Positions 21,501-32,016 of a stretch of DNA of 64,000 nt are shown here, piece by piece. The DNA lies in the NCBI GenBank assembly GCA_000277445.1, contig AJWJ01000035.1:1-64000 (forward strand), read 5' to 3'. Below the pieces are notes generated by a model. It ran no database searches. It was not told the DNA's origin and saw only the letters and a list, made by a program, of their open reading frames with translations. Position numbers and translations under genes: made by a program. The DNA comes from Polysphondylium violaceum (lineage: Eukaryota > Evosea > Eumycetozoa > Dictyosteliales > Dictyosteliaceae). The stretch's first letter is position 1, and each line of letters starts with the position of its first letter.

Positions 21501-22850
21501 CTCGACAAAGTCTTGAAGGAAGTCAACAAACTCAACGAGTCTATTCAAGAGATTCAAAATGAAATTCTCAACGTAGGTGGCACAGATCTAAAGGTACAAA
21601 AGAATAGAGTCGAATCTTTACAAAGTCAAATCGATACCGCACAAACTAGCATCACCAAAGCTCAAGTCCAAATTCAATCGACCGACAAGTTTTTAGAAAA
21701 GTCCAAAAAGCTATTACAAGAGAATCAAGCTGAAATTGAAAAGAACCAAAGCGATAAAGAAAAGATTCAAAACCAATGTGCACAGATTGAAAAAGACTCT
21801 AAAAAATCAGCCGACACTGTCAATGAGTTTACCGATCTCGTCCAAGAAAAGGAAGACGTGATAAAATCTCTTAAAAAGGAACATAACAAAGCCATTAGTA
21901 TCGCTGATAAGGCTAGAAGTGGTGAAGTTGAAATTCAAGATCAAATTGAAACTGTTGTCAAAGAAGTCAGTCAATTTGAAGACGAATTTAATAGATGGGC
22001 AAGAAACTTGGAGGAACTCAATAGAAAACTTGGCAACATAAAGATTTTAGATGAGGATCCCGATCGTGTAAAACTATTGACTGAACAAGAAATTCAAGAG
22101 TATGCTCAACAAGAACAACAACTGATTGCTGAGAATGCAGTGTTGGAAAAAGAAATTGAACACCTTGGAAAGAATTCAAACAGTATCAATACACTGAGAG
22201 AGTATGCCCTCAAAGAAAAAGAGTATCAAACCCGTTACAACGATTATCTTCAAGTGGAAAAAACTAGAGATGAATTAAAGAAAAACTATGATAATCTTAG
22301 AAAGATTCGTTTCGATGAATTTATGAAAGGCTTTGAAGAGATCTCTAGAAAACTCAAAGAAATCTATCAACACATTACATTGGGTGGTGATGCTGAATTG
22401 GAACTCTGCGATAGAGAAGATCCATTTTTAGAAGGTATATCTTTTAGTGTTCGTCCACCTAAAAAGAGTTGGAAAGTAATTTCAAATCTTTCAGGTGGTG
22501 AAAAAACTCTTAGTTCTTTGGCTCTTGTATTTGCTTTACATCACTATAAACCAACATCTCTCTACGTTATGGATGAAATTGATGCCGCTTTAGATTTTAA
22601 AAATGTTTCCATTATTGCAAATTATATTCAAGAGAGAACTAAAAACACTCAATTTATTATTATCTCTTTGAGAAATTATATGTTTGAATTGGCAAATCGT
22701 TTAGTTGGTATTTATAAAACTGATAATTGTACAAAGAGTGTTACTATTAATCCAAAAAGTTTTTCAACTAAAAATAATACTACAACTACCAATAGTGGTC
22801 ATGAAGATGAAAATATAAATTCAAGTAATAGATCACAATTAATTAATTAA
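18584..22850 (+). CDS. smc4: Condensin subunit SMC4
   Basis: 1374 aa from three exons: 18584-19249, 19325-19507, 19575-22850, all phase 0. An acidic Ser/Glu-rich N-tail of ~130 residues precedes the head. Walker A IVGPNGSGKSNVID is at about 163; QGEVEQIAMMKPKGQT spans the exon 2/3 junction. Two long coiled-coil arms flank a hinge at about 665-780 (GIQGRLGDLGAIDKKYDVA ... LDGSLIDISGAMSGGG). Signature motif LSGGEKTLSSLAL is at about 1254 and Walker B YVMDEIDAALD at about 1279. NSEKHKNMKEG in the head and the MMKPKGQT block identify SMC4 rather than SMC1-3. SMC4 pairs with SMC2 to form condensin, which compacts mitotic chromosomes. Length is normal for the family, slightly extended by the N-tail. 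Very confident. Confidence 0.97.
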
Positions 22851-23661
22851 TTAATTAGTTTTAAATATCTAAATGTAAATAAATTATTTTTATTGGATTT
22901 GGTAACTCCCAAATCTTCCATCATAAAGAATAAATTATTTTTTCTAAATAGTTTGTAAATTGAGTAACCTGATTAATTATATTTAACTTAAGATGAGCAA
23001 TTTTCATTGTTTTATTTTTTTAAATTCGGGATATTATAATATAAAATAATTATTATACTTTTGGAAGATTTTTATAAAAATGCTCGATTGTGAGTTTGAC
23101 CCGATTTAGATAAGTTTTGTTACAAATACCCCAATTATAACAAGATGATCTGAGGTTTTTATATTCTTTCAAAAAATTTAAAACCATAAGTAGAATTTTT
23201 GGTTTTATAATCTTGATTGATTTTACGATTTCAAAAAGCCAAGAAATTGTTTTTGAACCACATCCATACATTGCAATTAAAAATTCTTCATCTCCCCAAA
23301 TAATATGGTCTTTAGATAATGCATTAAAAAAATCAAGATTTGACATACTTAGATAATATTATTTGGACAGAGAAAAAAAAAAAAGAAATAGTGAAGCTGA
23401 AGCTGAAGTTGAAAAAGAGGACGAGATGAACATTTTGAAGATAGATCAAAAAAGAAGAAAAATTGGAATACAATATTTAGAAAATATCTCCCATAACAAA
23501 AAAGTAGTTTTCCCAACTCTCAATTATATTTTGAGAAAAAAAAAAAAGATAAATATATATATATTAAATTGATTTATTCAAATGTTTCTTTTTTTATACA
23601 TGTATAGAAAAAAATAAAAAATAAACTTTATATATTCTTTTTTTTAATTTATACGATTATT
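22851..23661. other. Spacer between smc4 and the rad23 3' end
   Basis: Convergent 3' region of about 810 bp. Apart from the weak 97-codon frame listed separately (23053-23346), it holds AT-rich sequence and A-runs. A plus-strand Lys-rich frame near 23363-23572 is compositional and not called. Confidence 0.5.
23053..23346 (-). CDS. Small hypothetical protein or gene fragment
   Basis: 97 aa, single exon, ATG to TAA. Unlike the random frames around it, it has balanced composition (Trp, Cys, Gly, His): WGDEEFLIAMYGCGSKTISWLFEIVKS, then RSSCYNWGICNKTYLNRV. I recognise no family. The layout (short helices with GCGS/SWLF turns) faintly recalls the ankyrin-like repeat families abundant in dictyostelids, so it could be a relict fragment. 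No targeting signal. Confidence 0.35.
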   Translation of the reverse strand: MSNLDFFNALSKDHIIWGDEEFLIAMYGCGSKTISWLFEIVKSIKIIKPKILLMVLNFLKEYKNLRSSCYNWGICNKTYLNRVKLTIEHFYKNLPKV

Positions 23662-25441
23662 TTAGTTATCTGGTTCATCTGCACGTTCAAATAAATATGA
23701 GGCAGTAAGATTTTCATCTTTATCACAAGCAAAATAGGCTTCAACAACTTCAGATTTATCTAAACCTGTTAAATTTTGTAACTAGAATTTGATATATAAA
23801 TGTTAGGGAATGACTCTAAAAATAAACAATTATTTAAAATAACAATAATAATATTTACTCTTTCAATGGCTTGATTCTCTTCTTCAGTGACTTGGATAGT
23901 AAAAGTTCCTGGTTGACCACCACCAGTTTGTGGTGCACCACCTTCACCACCTTGGAAAATACGTAAAAATTCTTGTGGGTTCTCTGTAATTTGTCTAACA
24001 AGTTCTGGGTTACTTTGACTGAGTTGTTGTAAAATTTCTGGGATAATTTGTGGATTCTAGAATTATTTGTATTGGTATTATTAGTAAACACTACAATGTA
24101 TTGTAAAAAAGGAATGATAAATAGATAAATAAATAGTTACTCTTTGAATAGCTTCACGAAGGAGAGGGAAATGTGGGTGAGATCTAATTGAATCAAATGG
24201 ACTTTGACCACCAGTTCCAGTTGGGGCGACTGGAGCATCTACCATATCATCATCATCATATTCACCATCCATATAGTCCACATTATTTAAAGATATTTGT
24301 TGGGTAGTAAGTAGTTCAAAATGATTGTAGAAAAAGAAAGAGATGGAAGAAAAGAAAAGATAGAGATAAAAAAAAGAAGGGATGGAATAATAGGAAAATT
24401 GTTTTAGATTAAGATATTATATTTATAGAATATAAACCTCAAAATTATAACAAAATTACCAAAAAAGTAGTAATCAACACGCAATAACATTGACAAATAA
24501 ATTAATAATAATAAATAAATATTTACCTTCATCACCTGCTTCATCATTATCGGCTGGGATTGAACCAGATAATAAAAATTCGACAGCACGCTCAGCATTA
24601 TTAAAAGTAGATCTGAGAGCTCTCATGACTTGGTCTCTTGGGAAACCCATAGCTTCAATATTTCTAATGGTGGCTTCCAATTCAGCACCAGTGGCAAAAC
24701 CAGTTGATGATGGAGTAGTGGTGGTGGTTGGTGTATCAGTTGATGGAGAGGATGTGGATGGAGTAGATTCTGTGGTTGGAGTTGGATTCGGAGTGACTGG
24801 AGTATTGTTTGATGGAACTGGGGTAGTGGTGCTAGTTGATGGTGTTGATGTAGTGGTGGTGTTTGAAGGAGTGGTAGTGGTAGGTGTTGGGGTTGATGGG
24901 GCAGCTGCAGCTGGGCTTATGCCTTCTCTTGGTTTCTTGATCATCATAACAATAAATCCAGATTCAACAATATTGTATGAAGAAAGAGTACGTTTATCAT
25001 CATTTAAGAGTTTGCCACTATAAATTAATGTTTGCCATGTTGGGTTTTGATTATGTTTTTCAGATATTAAATTCTTTAAATCACCAATCTAGATATGAGA
25101 TATATATTTAAGTGTGTGTGGGGTGTTTTATAAATAAGAGTGTGTGAATTATTGATGGATATATTTTGTTAATATAAATTGATTGATAGAGTAAAAAGCT
25201 ATTAATTAAATATATATAGAGGATGCACAACATAGTGATAGATATTCATCTATCTTTATGTTATTTCTATATTTGTAGTATGACATTTATATATTAAAAA
25301 AGAAAAAATGAGAAAAAGCCGTGAATTAGAAAAAAAAAACAAAAGGATAAGATCGAGAGAGTGAGAGATAATTACAGTGGCTTCTTCATCAACCTCTAAA
25401 AGGTAGGTTTCTTTATTCATATTCTTAATTGTAATCTTCAT
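23662..25441 (-). CDS. RAD23 ubiquitin-receptor / DNA repair protein
   Basis: 347 aa from five exons: 25376-25441, 24527-25088, 24141-24238, 23859-24056, 23662-23781. Ubiquitin-like domain 1-75 (MKITIKNMNKETYLLEV ... VMMIKKP), a Thr/Pro/Ser linker, UBA1 about 157-197 (TIRNIEAMGFPRDQVMRALR), the XPC-binding STI1-like domain about 220-275 (HPHFPLLREAIQRNPQIIPE, then NPQEFLRIFQ), and UBA2 about 305-343 (GLDKSEVVEAYFACDKDENLTASYLFE). RAD23 carries ubiquitinated proteins to the proteasome and stabilises XPC in nucleotide excision repair. The second intron (24239-24526) uses the only available AG acceptor; no other AG lies within nearly 200 nt before it. Called rcbA in D. discoideum, from memory. 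Confidence 0.95.
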
Positions 25442-25992
25442 CTTGATTTGGGTTGTTTATATATATTATATTATATATTTGTAGGGTAAAAATTGAAAAA
25501 AATGAAAAAAAAAATTAAAAATGAACATGTGTGATTGTTTTTTTCAAATATATTTTTTTAGAATTTTTTTAAAAATGGAACTTCTCCTCCTATTTATAGG
25601 TCCTCTATTTAATTTATTTAATAAAATTATTAAATCTAAATGATCACTTTACTTTTTTTTTTACTTTCCCTCTATTATTCTTTCTGATTGTAACTTTGTA
25701 AGAAAGTTTGTGATAAAGTTTTATCTAGTTTTTCTATTTTGGTAGATAATTTATTACACTCTCAAATAAAATAACTTTAAAAAAAAAAAATACCAACATA
25801 GATAGGTATTTATTTGTTTTTATGTTGGTATTTACCACTTCCTGATACCCCACACCACTTCTCCATAAAAAAAGAATGCAAAAAAATTTTAAAATTTTTA
25901 AAAAAAAATTTATATTTTAAAAAATTAAATAATAATATCTTGTTGAGAATTGTTGTATATGTATATCTATGATTCTCGATAACAAACAATAA
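25442..25992. promoter_or_regulatory. Divergent promoter region between rad23 and the TMX2-like gene, with a 13-bp hairpin
   Basis: 551 bp without reading frames. AAATACCAACATA (25788-25800) and TATGTTGGTATTT (25821-25833) are perfect inverted repeats with a 20-nt loop. It sits 159 bp before the plus-strand start. Confidence 0.65.
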
Positions 25993-27067
25993 ATGAATAC
26001 AGTAGCAATAAACGACAGTGGAGGATCTGTCAGCGGAAACAGAAGTAAAAAAGATGAAGAACTATCAGTTGAAGTTGGTGTTAGAAGAGTGTTTAAACAT
26101 CTAAAACAAAGATATTATATTTTAAATAGTTTTATTATCCTAGGCTATCCATTATTTAGATATTGCGGTGTATTGGTGAAACCAAAAGTATGCATATGCA
26201 TTAGCGATGATTATGATGTTTATAATTATACTAATAATAATACAACACCAAGAATGAAGGAATGATATTGTATATATCTTTTTTTATGATATTATTAAAG
26301 ATATTAAAAAAAAGAAATCTAGATATGGTTTTGACAGGTATATTATTTAATTTAAAGCTTTGTATTGGAATTTTAATATACTATTCTACGACGGATTCAA
26401 TTTATCAAGGATCAATGAAAAAATGTTTTACATATCTCTCTATCTATGCTTTAACCAATGCTATTGCATTTGTTCTTTGTCCACAACCTAGACCTAAAAA
26501 CTCTAATCATGTACAATATTTCAATCAAATTACTTATAAAGATGCTCTTCATCATTCAATGAATAGTAAAGATGTAAAAGATAAATTTTGGTTAATGGAA
26601 TTATTTACAACATGGTCTCCACAATGTGTTTATTTGGCTTCAACTTTTTCTGATTTATCTATAAAGTATTCCATCGCGATAAGCACACCCTCCCTTATCC
26701 GATAATTAATATATACTAATTATATTCAATAATATAAAACAATAGATATCATCGAGCAGTTAATTTTGGTAAAGTTGATATTTCACGTTGGAAATCAATT
26801 GCTTACGATCATAATATCGATGATTCAGTAAATAGTAAACAAATACCAACAATTATATTATTTGAAAATGGTAAAGAGATAATGAGACTACCTCATAGAA
26901 AAGATGAATATCAAAAAGCATATGATAAATCAAAGCCAGACGATCGTTCATTTGTTCCTTCAAATCTGACTTCCTCTGAAATTATAAGTTATTTTAATTT
27001 AGATCAATTAAAAACAAATTACAAGAAATCAATTAAAGAATCTAGAAATAATAAAAAGAATAAATAG
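25993..27067 (+). CDS. TMX2-like thioredoxin-related transmembrane protein
   Basis: 309 aa from three exons: 25993-26187, 26253-26665, 26746-27067; phases agree. Membrane helices lie around residues 42-60, 68-85, 98-115 and 125-145, then a lumenal/cytosolic thioredoxin-like domain: FNQITYKDALHHSMNSKD, FWLMELFTTWSPQCVYLASTFSDLS, VNFGKVDISRWKSIAYDH, KQIPTIILFENGKEIMRLP. This order and spacing match human TMX2, an ER/mitochondria-contact protein. The active-site position reads SPQC instead of CxxC (human TMX2 has SNDC), so only the second Cys is present. The Lys-rich C-terminus (KNKK-type) is compatible with ER retrieval. It ends with TAG, unusual here. It converges on the EF-Ts gene with a 53-bp gap. 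Confidence 0.85.
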
Positions 27068-27120
27068 TAATTCTTTCTTGACTAAGATAGATCGTAATAA
27101 TATATATAAAAGTTTAAAAT

Positions 27121-28286
27121 TTATTTAGAAGCATTAATTTTACCCATGACTTCATCGGCATAGTTTTCAACTTTTTTCTCAATACCTTGACCAACTTCAT
27201 ATCTCTTGAATCCTTTAACTGTGATGGTGCAATTGAGTTTTTTGGCAAGTTTTTCAATGTGTTGTTTTACACTGTCGCCATCAGAACTGCTGATAAAGGA
27301 TTGTTCGAGAAGACAGTGTTCGTTGTAAAGTGATCCTGGATGTTTTTTATTCTTGGCGCATTCGTCCAACATTTCTTGTGGAATATCTTGAATGCCAACA
27401 ACAGTTGGTGAAACACCAACAATATGTACTGCCAATTGATCAGCCAAAGTTTTGAGGGCGGCAATATCGTTACATTCACCTTCATATTCAATCTTTACAA
27501 TGGAACCAAGTCTACCAATTTCACGAGTGCCTTGTGGATCGTGGGCATAGCCAGAGACGATAACATTTGATTTGTTGGATGGTTCAATGACAGCAGCTCT
27601 TCTTAAAATGAGGTTTTCACGTAATTTACTAATGGTACGAATGAGGGCTTCGTCAATGGTCATTTCACCGTCCTCTCCAAAAACTACTTTGTTTGATTTA
27701 ATTTGATCGATTTCCAATTCTGGAACACAACCAACACTTGATTTTTTGCCAATTGTTGATACATTGTTGAGTGAAGAGGTGGTGATGAGTTTAGCCAATG
27801 TACGGAAGGTTTCACCTCTGCTGACAAAATCAGTCTCACTGTTGATTTCCAAAATGACGGCAGATTTGGTGTCGTTGTTGACTTGAACTGAAATAATACC
27901 TTCAGCAGATACTCTGTTTTGTAATTTATTTGCTCTAGCTTTACCTTTTTCCAACAACCATTTGACAGCTCTCTCTACATTGAGTTCACAATTTTGTAAG
28001 GCAACTTTACAGTCTGTGAGTGGAGCGTCACTCTTTTTTCTCAATTCCATAATTAAAGTGGTTGGTACTTTAATGTCGGCTGTATTTGGTTCAGTGGTAA
28101 AGAATCTATTTACACCACTTAAATAACCATTGTTGTTATTATTTAATAATCTACTTGATGATCTAATAGTATTACTATTTCCTATTGTTATTATTATTAT
28201 TATTAATTAGAATTCTAATCTCATTCTCTCTCATATATATAAAAACAAGTATATTTACTTAAAGCAAATTGAATAGATTTAAACAT
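27121..28286 (-). CDS. tsfm: Mitochondrial elongation factor Ts
   Basis: 362 aa from two exons: 28259-28286 and 27121-28181. The tiny first exon gives MFKSIQFAL, and the joined N-terminus (RNSNTIRSSSRLLNNNN...VNRFFTTE) is a typical matrix presequence. Then the UBA-like domain LIMELRKKSDAPLTDCKVALQ with KAVKWLLEKG-type helix, the core repeats with the hallmark NSETDFVSR (about 130), and the C-terminal domain ending in KVENYADEVMGKINASK. EF-Ts recharges mitochondrial EF-Tu with GTP. It shares a 258-bp divergent promoter with the mitochondrial TPR gene. Confidence 0.95.
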
Positions 28287-28544
28287 ATTGTTGTTCTATA
28301 AAATTCTTATTTTAATATAGAGATGAGATAATTACGTAAATGATAATCGTTCGTGCTATTTTTTTTTTTTAAAATTTTTTTTTTAAAAATTCAAAAAGGT
28401 GCTTGATACAAAAAAAAAAGATTTATTTTGAATTTTATTTTTTGAAAAATCATTTATGATGTATCAGAATTACGAATCTTGATCAATATTGAATGAAATA
28501 AATAATAGTAATAGCAATAATAACATAATAACAAGAATATAAAA

Positions 28545-29909
28545 ATGATCTCTAGATTTGTACCACAAACTTTAAAATCACTTTCAAAAAATATATATAG
28601 TAATTGTAGTAGAGGATCATCTTCACTGCTTTTAAATAGTAACAACAAGTACAACATTAATCAATCATATTATATTTCAAACCTTTTTACATTAAATAAT
28701 CAAGTAAATTCAAACATTCAAGGTATTAGAGAATTCTTTTTTAAAAATTATTCAAGTGAACATACAGATTACAAGTTTACTCAAGATGATGAGGTTTTTC
28801 AAGAGATTAAAGATTATAAAACATATGAGAAAAAGGGAAATTACAGCGCAGCCAAATCAATTTTAAACAGATCATTGCAAATGGTTGAATCAACCGTGGG
28901 AAAGAAACATCCAATCACTATAAATGTATTGTTTCGTATGATCAATTTGGAAATACAAATCGGCGAATTGGCTAGTGCCATTAGATATTGTCAAATGGTT
29001 TTGGCAAGAATAGACAATCAATTGGAGTCTGAATATATTTTACCAACTCTTAATTTCCTCGTGTTGTGTTATCAATACCAAGGCGACTATCAAATGTGTT
29101 TTCAAACAATAGACAAACTCATCTCTATAGCCAGAGAGAAAAAGGATTGGGAAGTGGTCGTGGGCACAATACTCAACAAGGCTATTATCCAGGCACTCAA
29201 TTGTCAAGACGAAGCAGAGCAATCATTTAAAGAGGCATTGGATCAATTTAAACAACATTTGGATATAATCAATCATCCACTCTATGAAACTATTTTAGGA
29301 AACTATGCCACTCACATGCATTCATTGGGCGAACACGACGAGCTTGCCAAACAACTTTATCAACAAGCCATGCAATTGGCCGAACAACACAACAATCAAT
29401 CGGAATTGGTGCACATTCTCACAAACTATTGTGAGTTTTTGTATGACAGTGGTTGTACATTGGAACAAGCAGAAAACACAATCAACAACGCCATCAACAA
29501 AGCCGAGCAATTGTATGGCAGAAATAATTCAAAGGTCGGTAGTCTTTTATTCATTCTAGGTCGTCTTCATAGAGATAAGAACAACCAAACCTTTGCAGAA
29601 GGGTTTTTTAACAAGTGTATTACAATTTTCGAAGACTACAAAAATGAAACCCTTAGAAAAGCAACACTGGAGAAAATGGAAAATGAGTCTAAAGATGCCC
29701 ATTATAAATATTTACCCGGTAAAAGAGAGCTCGAGCTAAGAAATAACAAAGAGGTTGATATTGATTTTGGCAATGTTCTTTGGGAATATGCTCAAATGAT
29801 GAGAGAGCAAAACAGATTAAAAGAAGCCTATAACTTGGAACAAAGAGCAAGACATTTGAATGCAATCGAAGATGATCAAGATTTTATACCAAAAGACCAA
29901 GAAAAATAA
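28545..29909 (+). CDS. Mitochondrial tetratricopeptide-repeat protein (possibly TTC19-like)
   Basis: 454 aa, single exon. The first ~75 residues are Ser/Asn/Arg-rich with few acids (MISRFVPQTLKSLSKNIYSN), a matrix or inner-membrane presequence. From about residue 95 on there are repeated 34-42-residue helical pairs of the kinesin-light-chain TPR type: YSAAKSILNRSLQMVEST..GKKHPITINVL, LASAIRYCQMVLARID, AEQSFKEALDQFKQHLDI..HPLYETILGNYATH, LAKQLYQQAMQLAEQHNN, LEQAENTINNAINKAEQLYG..SKVGSLLFILGRLH, and FAEGFFNKCITIFEDY. TTC19, a complex III maintenance factor, has this build, but TPR matches are generic, so the identity is only a suggestion. Confidence 0.7.
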   Translation: MISRFVPQTLKSLSKNIYSNCSRGSSSLLLNSNNKYNINQSYYISNLFTLNNQVNSNIQGIREFFFKNYSSEHTDYKFTQDDEVFQEIKDYKTYEKKGNYSAAKSILNRSLQMVESTVGKKHPITINVLFRMINLEIQIGELASAIRYCQMVLARIDNQLESEYILPTLNFLVLCYQYQGDYQMCFQTIDKLISIAREKKDWEVVVGTILNKAIIQALNCQDEAEQSFKEALDQFKQHLDIINHPLYETILGNYATHMHSLGEHDELAKQLYQQAMQLAEQHNNQSELVHILTNYCEFLYDSGCTLEQAENTINNAINKAEQLYGRNNSKVGSLLFILGRLHRDKNNQTFAEGFFNKCITIFEDYKNETLRKATLEKMENESKDAHYKYLPGKRELELRNNKEVDIDFGNVLWEYAQMMREQNRLKEAYNLEQRARHLNAIEDDQDFIPKDQEK

Positions 29910-29965
29910 AATAAATAAATAGATTACACAGTAGTAGTGGTAGTGTAGTAATTTAATGAATGATT

Positions 29966-31765
29966 TTATTGAGAGTTTTGATTATATAAATCCTCTGGAT
30001 AATAAGAGGTGATAATTGATCTTTGACTATATTTCTTTCCACCTAATCCCATACATGCCTTTTGGGCAGATTCCAATGTTTCAAATTGTACAAATATTCT
30101 CAACACCTCCAATGAATTGGGAGCATCGTTTTTGGGGATTGGAAGTTGTAATGATACAATTTTACCAAACTTTTCACATTCTTCTTTAAAATCTATCAAT
30201 ATGTTGTCGTATTCTCTATCATCGAAAATATCTTCTTTATCAACTGCATTTAATATTTGTATAACTCTACTTGGTTTAATATAATCGTCGTTTTTGGGTT
30301 TAGAATCCTTTTGTTGTTCGGAATCAGGGTCTTCTGGAGTAGAGTTGGATGTTGCATTTTGTGCTCTGATAATGCCAAGTGTTTGGGTGACGGGTATGGT
30401 GAGATTTAAAAGATTGGCAATGGTTGAGTCAATAGATGAGGAGCCGTCTTGTTGTTGTTGTGGTTGTTGTTGTTGATTAGGTTGGGAACCGGCTGTTTTT
30501 TCATCTTTTGAACCAACACTAGCTCTTTGAACGACAAGTTGTTTCTCGGCCAATGGCAAGCCATTGAGTTCTGCAATTGCTTTCTCTGTCGATTCGCTTT
30601 CAAAGTACTCACAAAATGCATACCCTTTGCTGTTGCCTGCAGTGTCTTTGACGAGATTGAATGCCTTGAGACGACCATAATTTGACAAAAGATTCTTTAT
30701 GTGTTCTTCATTCAAAGTCAATGGAATACCGCCGATAAAGAGTTTGTTGTCATTGTCTGGTAGATTGGATGTCGACATAATGGTGTTTCCATCGCCACTA
30801 ACACCGCCTGGGAAATCTTTGGGTCTACGAATCTTGAGTGCAAAGCCATTGAATAGTGTGCCGTCGAGTTTCATGGCGTTGGTGGCTTCCTCAGAGGTCT
30901 TGAATTCAATGAATGCAAAGTTTTTGGCAGAGTTTACTTGACAAAACACAACACAAGGGCCGACGCCTAAAGAGTTGTGGAAAAATTCAATAATCTCGCT
31001 ATCTGGTGCACCGCTGGGAATGTTGCCCACATAGATTCTTCTAACTTGTTTGCTGTTGGTGTTTTGTTGTTGTGCGAGTAGATTTTGTTGTTGATTGAAA
31101 AATTGACTTGGTGCGCCTCCTGATTGGAATGTATGTGCTGGTTGATAATGAAATCCGCCTGGAGGATAGTTGAAAGCATTCCCCATGGGTTGTTGTACAT
31201 GTTGAGAAAATCCACCTTGAGTGTTTGGGTTTTGACTATTAGTTCCTGCTTGTTGATTGTTTTCATCGGGAGGTCTGTCCCAAAGGGATGATTTTCTAGG
31301 TACTGGTGTTGTGGTAAATGGATCTCTTTTAGTACTTGTTGTAGAAGGTGTATTTGAACCACTGCCACCACCACTACCGCCTCCTGGTGATCTTGATCTA
31401 CTTCTTTTTCTTGACGATGAATAGTAATCTCTGTCTCTATCACCACCACGATCTCTATCTCTATCTCTATCACGGTCTCTGTCTCTATCACTACGATCTC
31501 TGTCTCTATCGCTACCTCTGTATCTATCTCTATCTCTGTCTCTGTCACGGTCTCTGTCACCGCCTCTGTCTCTGTCTCTGTCTCTATCTCTATCTCTGTC
31601 TCTGTCTCTATCACCACGATCCCTGTCTCTGCTTCTATCACTACGATCTCTATCGCTTCTACTTCTATCGCTGCCTCTCTCACTACGGTCTCTATCACCA
31701 CCACCACTGCTACCACTACCACTTCCTTGTGATCGTCTTTCTTTTCTTAAATCTGTTTCTTCCAT
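29966..31765 (-). CDS. u2af2: U2AF large subunit (U2AF65), splicing factor
   Basis: 599 aa, single exon. An extreme Arg/Asp/Ser (RD/RS) domain fills residues ~10-130, followed by a SSLWDRPPDE ligand motif that corresponds to the Trp-containing segment binding U2AF35. RRM1 (RRIYVGNIPSGAPDSEI, about 240-320), RRM2 (NKLFIGGIPLTLNEEHIKNLL, about 342-418), and a C-terminal UHM (about 495-595; PSRVIQILNAVDKEDI ... LRIFVQFETLESAQKAC). U2AF65 reads the polypyrimidine tract at 3' splice sites and recruits SF1/SF3B1. The RS repeats make long false frames on both other strands. It converges with the TPR gene, leaving 56 bp between stop codons. Confidence 0.96.
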   Translation of the reverse strand: MEETDLRKERRSQGSGSGSSGGGDRDRSERGSDRSRSDRDRSDRSRDRDRGDRDRDRDRDRDRDRDRGGDRDRDRDRDRDRYRGSDRDRDRSDRDRDRDRDRDRDRGGDRDRDYYSSSRKRSRSRSPGGGSGGGSGSNTPSTTSTKRDPFTTTPVPRKSSLWDRPPDENNQQAGTNSQNPNTQGGFSQHVQQPMGNAFNYPPGGFHYQPAHTFQSGGAPSQFFNQQQNLLAQQQNTNSKQVRRIYVGNIPSGAPDSEIIEFFHNSLGVGPCVVFCQVNSAKNFAFIEFKTSEEATNAMKLDGTLFNGFALKIRRPKDFPGGVSGDGNTIMSTSNLPDNDNKLFIGGIPLTLNEEHIKNLLSNYGRLKAFNLVKDTAGNSKGYAFCEYFESESTEKAIAELNGLPLAEKQLVVQRASVGSKDEKTAGSQPNQQQQPQQQQDGSSSIDSTIANLLNLTIPVTQTLGIIRAQNATSNSTPEDPDSEQQKDSKPKNDDYIKPSRVIQILNAVDKEDIFDDREYDNILIDFKEECEKFGKIVSLQLPIPKNDAPNSLEVLRIFVQFETLESAQKACMGLGGKKYSQRSIITSYYPEDLYNQNSQ

Positions 31766-31843
31766 TCTATTTTTATAGTTTTTCGTGCATAAATGATAGA
31801 TAATTGTGATAAACTAAACTGCGACCATCACCAAGAATGAAAG

Positions 31844-31869
31844 AAAAAAAAAAAAAAAAAAAAAAAAAA
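31844..31869. repeat. A26 homopolymer
   Basis: Uninterrupted A run upstream of u2af2 and before the UbiA-1 3' end. Similar runs occur at 4811-4838 (A28), 8792-8815 (A24), 52557-52585 (T29) and 62794-62821 (A28), all intergenic. Confidence 0.9.
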
Positions 31870-32016
31870 TAAATCTTTGTTCTTTTTTGGAAAATAATAG
31901 AATGGATAAATTTATTTTAAAATCGATAAATAATAAAATCAATTAAAAAGATTACTTGTTGAGCGTATAATAAGAAAAAAAGGATAATAAGGCGCATGAA
32001 AAATAATTTAAGATTT

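Noticed and set aside
31425-31725. Regular short repeats that could be mistaken for a CRISPR-like or satellite array
   Set aside because: Period-6 codon repeat of Arg-Asp/Arg-Ser dipeptides in U2AF65; no spacers, eukaryotic context.
30967-31803. Long frames rich in Glu/Ile/Val (minus) and Leu/Tyr/Cys (plus) over the u2af2 RS region
   Set aside because: Shifted and antisense readings of the Arg-Asp codon repeats; the RRM-bearing frame is the real gene.
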